Positions 40,650 through 44,752 of a stretch of DNA of 44,752 nucleotides are shown one piece after another. The DNA is taken from NCBI GenBank assembly GCA_024226315.1, contig JAAELT010000632.1:1-44752 (forward strand). The letters are read 5' to 3'. How positions within the stretch are numbered: position 1 is the first letter of the stretch; the number at the start of each line of letters is the position of its first letter. Source of the DNA: a bacterium. Its GTDB lineage: Bacteria > Acidobacteriota > Thermoanaerobaculia > Multivoradales > J023. Position numbers and translations under genes: made by a program. The notes beneath the pieces were generated by a model. It was given only the letters and a program-made list of their open reading frames with translations, did no database searches and was not told the origin of the DNA.

Positions 40650-41348
40650 CTACGAGGAAGGGATGGCCTCGAGCTCGATGCGCAGCGCCTGGAGCTGGGC
40701 CACCTTCTGCGTCTCGTCTGCCTCGAGGAGACCTTCGACGGCGTCGAGGAGTCTCAGCGCAGCCGAGGGCGTGTCGCCGCCGGCCGCCGTCAAGAGCGAG
40801 ATCGCACCCGCCAGCGTGGGCGTGTGATCGAGCGCGGTGGCCTCGAGGCCGAGTGCTACAGCGATGGTGCGCCGGTCTGTCTGCCGCTTCAAGAAGGCAT
40901 CGACGTAGTCGATCAAGCGGCCCCGCAGGTCCTGAGGCAGGCTGGCTTCGTCGAAGCCGGCAAAGGCGCCGGAAGCCTCGAACTCGTCGATCACCTCTCG
41001 CAGCAGTTGAAGGTGAGAAGCCTGCGGCCCGACGACCTCCCGCACGAAGTGCTTCATCTCCTGGACGAGCGCCTCCTCAGGCGAGGCCATAGGCCGCCAG
41101 ACGATGCGCCGTGGGCCCTTCTTCTCGGGGTCCAGATAGCCCTTGGCCGCGATGCGACGCAGCATCGTCTGGACGTAGCGGTAGTCCAGGAACAGGTCCC
41201 GCTGCACCTCGCGCACGACTTCGCCCGTCGTCGGAGCCGGTTCCAGGCGCCAGCAAGCCCGCATGACCGGCCACTCCCCTGCGGAGAGGCGCTCGCGCCG
41301 AGGAGGTTCGGGGGAGCGAATCATCTGCTTTTTGGCAGTTGCCGCCAT
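40650..41348 (-). CDS. BlaI/MecI-family winged-helix repressor with an extra C-terminal domain
   Basis: A 232-residue protein. Residues about 20-105 are the BlaI/MecI winged helix: LSAGEWPVMRACWRLEPAPT, TGEVVREVQRDLFLDYRYVQ, TMLRRIAAKGYLDPEKKG and RRIVWRPMASPEEA. Classic BlaI proteins are about 120-130 residues and are cleaved by a BlaR1 protease to induce beta-lactamase; here about 110 further helical residues follow, and neither a BlaR1-like protease nor a beta-lactamase is nearby. It probably controls a gene of the element or itself; inverted repeats lie upstream (41378-41416). Confidence 0.82.
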   Translation of the reverse strand: MAATAKKQMIRSPEPPRRERLSAGEWPVMRACWRLEPAPTTGEVVREVQRDLFLDYRYVQTMLRRIAAKGYLDPEKKGPRRIVWRPMASPEEALVQEMKHFVREVVGPQASHLQLLREVIDEFEASGAFAGFDEASLPQDLRGRLIDYVDAFLKRQTDRRTIAVALGLEATALDHTPTLAGAISLLTAAGGDTPSAALRLLDAVEGLLEADETQKVAQLQALRIELEAIPSS

Positions 41349-41377
41349 TTCATCTGTGCCTTTGAGTGCCTTTGACC

Positions 41378-41416
41378 CGAGATTTTTCTCGATCTGACAA
41401 GATTCTACTACAGATC
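41378..41416. promoter_or_regulatory. Two small inverted repeats upstream of the BlaI-like gene
   Basis: CGAGA-TTTT-TCTCG (41378-41391) and GATCTG (41391-41396) paired with CAGATC (41411-41416) overlap in the AT-rich leader 30-70 bases before the start codon. Likely operator sites; which protein binds is not shown. A TACTACA half-site at 41407-41413 recalls BlaI operators but lacks its partner. Confidence 0.4.
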
Positions 41417-41570
41417 ATCGGACAAGCATAGACCTAAGATTTTTTCAGAGATTCTTCCTCCCACGATAGAAAGACCTCTGAAGGCAGACCGGCCTCAAAG
41501 CCGTCTCCGCGTGCCTCGGAGAGCCGGTGCCTACCTATTAAATGCTGATTGGAAACGGCTTAGGCGACGA

Positions 41571-42320
41571 CTAGTCGGTCGTCGGCAACGGCTCCGAGAC
41601 CTCCAGGCAGAGGCGGACAAGCCGGTGGACCGACCCTGCCTTCAGGTAGATTTCCGGCATGTCAGCCAGAATCGTGGCAGCTGCGCTGGCTTCTCGAGCC
41701 GTGTCTCGTCGCCCAGATTCACTGGAGAATAGAGATTCAGCCGCCGCCACCCTTCGTGAGATCGCCGCTCTCCCGGTGCCTGCCTCGAGGGATGCACGAG
41801 CGGAGCGGAGCACCTCACGGGCTTGCTCAGGATTTCTGCGAAGAAGATGAAGCTCGCTGAGATTGGCCGCGGCCGTGGCGTGCAGGTCGGCCACCCACTC
41901 GGGATCATAGTCGTCTGGGTCGAGGGCGTCTGCGACGGTGAGAGCGAGCTCGCCGAGCTCGAGCGCGGAGGACAGCGCATGGGGACGAGCCTGAGAAGAT
42001 TGCTCGAGGAGGAGCTGGCACAGGCCCCACTGGTGAAACACGCAGTCGCGGCAAGCTTGATCGAGGCGGCGCTCATGCGACTGCGTCCGCTCAAACAGGC
42101 GACCCATGAGGTGAAAGCGGGTGAGATACTCAGGACCGACGCGAGCGTCCCAGTGATCGAGGGCGCCGGTCCAGTGAGCGAGAGTGGCAAGCGCGTCGAA
42201 GCAGACGCTGCAGGAGCGAAGGCGCCGCGACATCTCGTGGAGGCGCTCATCGTCCGCTTCGGCCAGATCGGAAGCCAGAGCGATCGGTGTCAAATGGGCG
42301 TGCCGAACGTTGGCTTTCAA
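41571..42320 (-). CDS. Helical-repeat protein with CxxC motif, function unknown
   Basis: A 249-residue frame starting at TTG 42320 with a weak ribosome binding site; the true start may be nearby. It has a CSVC pair (RRLRSCSVCFDALATLAHW), a second pair of cysteines in ACRDCVFHQWGLCQL, and TPR-like helices (ADLHATAAANLSELHLLRRN, then AREVLRSARASLEAG). Cysteine clusters followed by TPR-like helices suggest a metal-binding or signalling module. I do not recognise a family. It stands between the BlaI-like gene and a non-coding region. Confidence 0.6.
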   Translation of the reverse strand: MKANVRHAHLTPIALASDLAEADDERLHEMSRRLRSCSVCFDALATLAHWTGALDHWDARVGPEYLTRFHLMGRLFERTQSHERRLDQACRDCVFHQWGLCQLLLEQSSQARPHALSSALELGELALTVADALDPDDYDPEWVADLHATAAANLSELHLLRRNPEQAREVLRSARASLEAGTGRAAISRRVAAAESLFSSESGRRDTAREASAAATILADMPEIYLKAGSVHRLVRLCLEVSEPLPTTD

Positions 42321-42955
42321 GGGATCGCTTCCCTCGGCTGGCAGGCAGGCGCCGGCGTCATCGGCAAAGACCGGCAGTGACGGGGCTGGGTGGACACTTT
42401 TGTCTTGTAGAAGAAGTTACCTAGCATTCAATAGAAAGCTATATCATAGCGAATCGACTCCCGCAAGCGAGCCGAAGGCTGAGAGGAAAAGTACAAGGCC
42501 AGTCCGCTCTCGGGGCGAGTCGACGGCGCGACCGGGAGAAGATTCTGCCCGGGGATGGAATCGGTGGTGCGGCCGACAAGAGTCTTTGTCAAAGATCGAG
42601 GACAGATCGGTCACATCTACGCCCGAGAAATCCGGAGGAGAGGGCCTTGTGTGCCTGAAAACGCTGCCGCCACCCCCGCGGCCAGCGCACCTGAGTCGAC
42701 CAGCAACAGCCGATCAGGCGCCACTCGGCCGCTCCCGACCCGTGGTCTTCTGGGACCGCTGGCCAAGCCGGTACTCTTACGAAATCCGACCGGAATGGAC
42801 ATTTCTGTCCCATGGTAGGGAGCCGGGCAGTTGACGGGCGGCGGACGATCGAGGCACTCTCCAAGGTACCCGATCGCGGGTACCTCACCGGGGGACCCCA
42901 GGCTGGCGGTGACGTGGCCCAGCCGCGTCACCGTCGTGTTCGAAGGAGAAATCGC
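42321..42955. other. Leader region of the XRE gene
   Basis: About 635 bases without a supported gene. AT-rich around 42405-42445. Palindrome at 42865-42884 and a pair CGGTGACG/CGTCACCG at about 42906-42932 are candidate operators of the XRE regulator that follows. Confidence 0.45.
42865..42884. promoter_or_regulatory. Palindrome GGTACCCG-ATCG-CGGGTACC
   Basis: Perfect 8-bp arms with a 4-base centre about 70 bases before the XRE start codon, a common arrangement for an autoregulatory operator. Confidence 0.45.
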
Positions 42956-43300
42956 ATGTCGCTACCAGCGCCAGAGATCCTCCAACTCCAGATCGGCAAA
43001 GCGCTCAGGCGTCTTCGCAAACGCCGCGGCCTGACGAGCGTGGAAGTCGCTCGACGGCTGGGGATGAAGCGCTCGTCCTCTGGCCAGATCTGCCGCTGGG
43101 AGCGCGGGGCATGCTCGCCTCGTTTCGATGCGGTTTGGCGTTATGTGGACGCTGTCGGCGCCTCGCTCTCGGAGCTGGTCGGGGAGCTGGTGCCGACCAA
43201 GGCCAGCCCGCGTCTGATGGAGATCGCCGACGAGCTCGAAAAGTTGGCCGGAGAGGCGCCGCGACGGAGTCGCCCCGGTCGGCTCAGAGCGAGGCGGTAA
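42956..43300 (+). CDS. XRE-family transcriptional regulator
   Basis: From ATG 42956, with AAGGAGAA just before it, a 114-residue protein. The Cro/CI-type helix-turn-helix spans about residues 12-70 (IGKALRRLRKRRGLTSVEVA, RRLGMKRSSSGQICRWERG, then DAVWRYVDAVGASLSEL), followed by a short basic tail. The longer frame from 42812 was not chosen because the ribosome binding site and the domain both point to 42956. Its operator may be the palindrome at 42865-42884. Confidence 0.85.
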   Translation: MSLPAPEILQLQIGKALRRLRKRRGLTSVEVARRLGMKRSSSGQICRWERGACSPRFDAVWRYVDAVGASLSELVGELVPTKASPRLMEIADELEKLAGEAPRRSRPGRLRARR

Positions 43301-43374
43301 CGGTCGAGATCGTCATCGCCCGATTGATTCCCTGAAGCGGGGGCCTGCGGGATTGCCACCCAAGCGGTCGCCGC

Positions 43375-44103
43375 TCACCAGGCTCCCCGGCGGCCGAGCG
43401 ACACCCAGCGGCCTGCACCGCCGAGGACCAGGTGGTCGATCAACCGCACGCCGAGCAGATCGCCGGCCTCGGCCAGCCGGCGTGTGAAGGCCAGGTCCTC
43501 GGCACTCGGCGTCGGGTCGCCCGAGGGATGGGTGTGGAAGAGGATGAAGCCGTTGGCGCTCGAGAGCAGTCCCTGCTTGAGGATGACCCGGGGTTCGACC
43601 GCGGCCCGGCTGAGCGTGCCGCGGTAGACGTCGCCTTCGCCGATCAGACGGTTGCGCACGTCGAGGTAGAGCGCCCCCATGACCTCCTGGTCGGTGTTGC
43701 CGTAGCGCAGCATGAGGTAGCGCGCGACGACATCTGGACTGTCGAGGAGATCGCGCCGGGGCATCCGAGCGCGGGCCAGGCGCCGGCCCAGCTCGACGGA
43801 GGCTAGAATCGCGGCGCGCCGTGCCGGCCCGAGGCCCGGACGCTCGAGCTCGCTGCCGTGGGTGCGCAGCAGACCGCCCAAGCCCCCGACGTCGACCAGC
43901 AGGTGCTGCGCCAGCTCCGTGGCTTCGAGGCTCGGCCCACCGCGCAGCAGGAGCCCGAGCAGCTCGGCGTCGCTCAGGGCGGCGGCACCCGTGCGCAGGA
44001 TGCGCTGCCGCGGCTGATCTTCGATCGGCAGGTTGCGCGGCGGGGCCACCCGCCGCGAGGCGGGAAACGGAAGCAGGGACGGCTGCGAATTCGTCGAGGG
44101 CAT
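43375..44103 (-). CDS. radC: RadC-family JAB/MPN metalloprotein
   Basis: A 242-residue RadC. The N-terminal helix-hairpin-helix-like part includes QRILRTGAAALSDAELLGLL and LERPGLGPARRAAILASVEL. The C-terminal JAB domain has E141 and the metal-binding motif HTHPSGDPTPSAED (H190, H192, D203), all intact. Full-length members of this family are common on plasmids, phages and defence islands; the biochemical role of RadC is unsettled. The ATG is 17 bases from the 19-bp inverted repeat upstream. Confidence 0.92.
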   Translation of the reverse strand: MPSTNSQPSLLPFPASRRVAPPRNLPIEDQPRQRILRTGAAALSDAELLGLLLRGGPSLEATELAQHLLVDVGGLGGLLRTHGSELERPGLGPARRAAILASVELGRRLARARMPRRDLLDSPDVVARYLMLRYGNTDQEVMGALYLDVRNRLIGEGDVYRGTLSRAAVEPRVILKQGLLSSANGFILFHTHPSGDPTPSAEDLAFTRRLAEAGDLLGVRLIDHLVLGGAGRWVSLGRRGAW

Positions 44104-44120
44104 CGGTCGTCTTCCTCAAG

Positions 44121-44171
44121 GGTTGTTTTTGTTGACCTTTCGCCCCGAAATCAAGGTCAACAAAAACAACC
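44121..44171. repeat. Perfect inverted repeat, 19-bp arms, before radC
   Basis: GGTTGTTTTTGTTGACCTT (44121-44139) and its exact complement (44153-44171) flank 13 bases. It ends 17 bases before the radC start codon, so it lies in the radC leader. Arm length is beyond chance; it may be an operator, a hairpin in the leader RNA, or the scar of a mobile element. Confidence 0.85.
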
Positions 44172-44390
44172 TTCAGAATGGTTTCGCAGTGCTCTCACCA
44201 CCCGTCCGCCGCCGTTCGTCTCGGAGAATTCCTCTCCGAAATCCTCCGGCGCCCTCTTGCCCGTCCGCTACATGAAGAGTGCGCGAGCACTGATGCGAGC
44301 GACATCGAAAAAACCTTTCCGAGAGATCCCTCTCCGGTCAGCTCGATTCAGATACAGCCGGCTGTGCCCGACGCCAGGCGGCAAAGAGAA

Positions 44391-44410
44391 AGGCCCCGCG
44401 CTGGGGGCCT
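44391..44410 (-). terminator. Rho-independent terminator of the third ssb
   Basis: Arms AGGCCCC (44391-44397) and GGGGCCT (44404-44410) form a stem read on the minus strand, followed by TTCTCTTT. It lies 28 bases after the ssb stop codon. Confidence 0.7.
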
Positions 44411-44438
44411 CGCGAGAGCCCGGCGGCCCGCGCCGCTG

Positions 44439-44752
44439 CTACCTGAGCTGGAGGATCCGGAAGCTGGAGAGCTCGATCTGCTCGAGCGTCCATCCGTCCC
44501 GGGTCTCGAAGGACGTCCGGCAGCCGGTGATCTCGACCTTCGAGCCCTTGCGGGCGATGCGCACGCCGAGGTGCTCCAGGCGGTCGACGTTCCAGACGAC
44601 GACGCGGTGCCAGGTGGTGATCCGCTCTTTGCCGACCCAGCTGTGGGTAGCGAGCGAGAGGACGGCGTAGGCTCTCGCGGGGACGGTGACGTCGTACTCC
44701 GCGGGCTCCTCAGCGATGTCGTCGGCGCGGTCGGGGTGCCGGAGGCCGGCAT
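44439..44752 (-). CDS. Third SSB-like protein, N-terminus beyond the window
   Basis: A minus-strand frame with no start in the window, ending at TAG 44439-44441. The visible 104 residues include YAVLSLATHSWVGKERITTW, HRVVVWNVDRLEHLGVRIAR and KGSKVEITGCRTSFETRDGW, then EQIELSSFRILQLR. The order of strand, HRVVVW, KGskVeitG and the closing strand is that of a bacterial SSB OB fold. There is no linker and no acidic tip; it ends directly after the fold. A terminator follows. Confidence 0.82.
   Translation of the reverse strand, partial: AGLRHPDRADDIAEEPAEYDVTVPARAYAVLSLATHSWVGKERITTWHRVVVWNVDRLEHLGVRIARKGSKVEITGCRTSFETRDGWTLEQIELSSFRILQLR

Larger units (their letters stand above)
44104..44438. 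other. Gap between radC and the third ssb
   Basis: 335 bases with the large inverted repeat 44121-44171 near radC and the terminator 44391-44410 of the ssb. Nothing coding is visible between them. Confidence 0.5.

Noticed and set aside
42812..42955. N-terminal extension of the XRE regulator
   Set aside because: ATG 42956 has AAGGAGAA and starts the domain; the extension overlaps the operator-like palindrome.
1..44752. tRNA, rRNA, CRISPR arrays, complete insertion sequences
   Set aside because: I saw no cloverleaf, rRNA stretch, spaced repeats or transposase anywhere in the window.

Overview
The window is one GC-rich stretch of a conjugative element, either a plasmid or an integrative element. 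It comes from a Gram-negative bacterium: there is a P-type (Trb) type IV secretion system, signal peptides and lipoproteins. I cannot fix the host. Long GC-rich reading frames and many tetratricopeptide proteins would suit Acidobacteriota or a GC-rich proteobacterium, but this is a weak inference. No replication initiator, rRNA, tRNA or CRISPR array is visible.

Left block (1-11.0 kb, minus strand). A tightly overlapping operon reads trbB-C-D-E-J-(trbK-position lipoprotein)-L-F-G-I and runs directly into parA-parB. The order matches Ti-plasmid-type trb operons, with trbH missing. A 67-codon scrap of trbB lies beyond parB, and the edge cuts a small DNA-binding protein. Right block (31.4-39.9 kb, minus strand): mobC-relaxase-traF-traG (all start/stop overlapped), then ssb, a protein sharing a BID-like module with the relaxase, a HTH protein, a short tyrosine recombinase and a frameshifted HNH gene. 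The DNA upstream of mobC is rich in inverted repeats and is the best oriT candidate. Far right (39.5-44.75 kb): a second ssb without the acidic tail, a BlaI-like repressor, a helical-repeat protein, a XRE regulator, radC and the end of a third ssb.

Central cargo (11.4-30.6 kb). Between the two conjugation blocks lie candidate defence or immune-type genes: a membrane-anchored TPR protein divergent from a TIR-NB-ARC-TPR (bacterial NLR); a 1727-residue STAND ATPase resembling Avs proteins; a two-gene operon joining a transmembrane TIR protein to a secreted TPR protein; and a 1207-residue SIR2 protein of the DSR kind. Two TIR domains and one SIR2 domain suggest NAD+ attack as a common output. The transmembrane TIR plus periplasmic TPR pair is the best candidate for an undescribed system.

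History. A broken copy of the relaxase-mobC junction (15.24-15.79 kb, with an in-frame amber) repeats 38.14-38.69 kb in the same orientation. The trbB scrap, a recombinase fragment at 21.6 kb and the broken HNH gene are further traces of merging between related elements. The 22.6-30.6 kb part is visibly less GC-rich than the transfer genes, as expected of recently acquired cargo.
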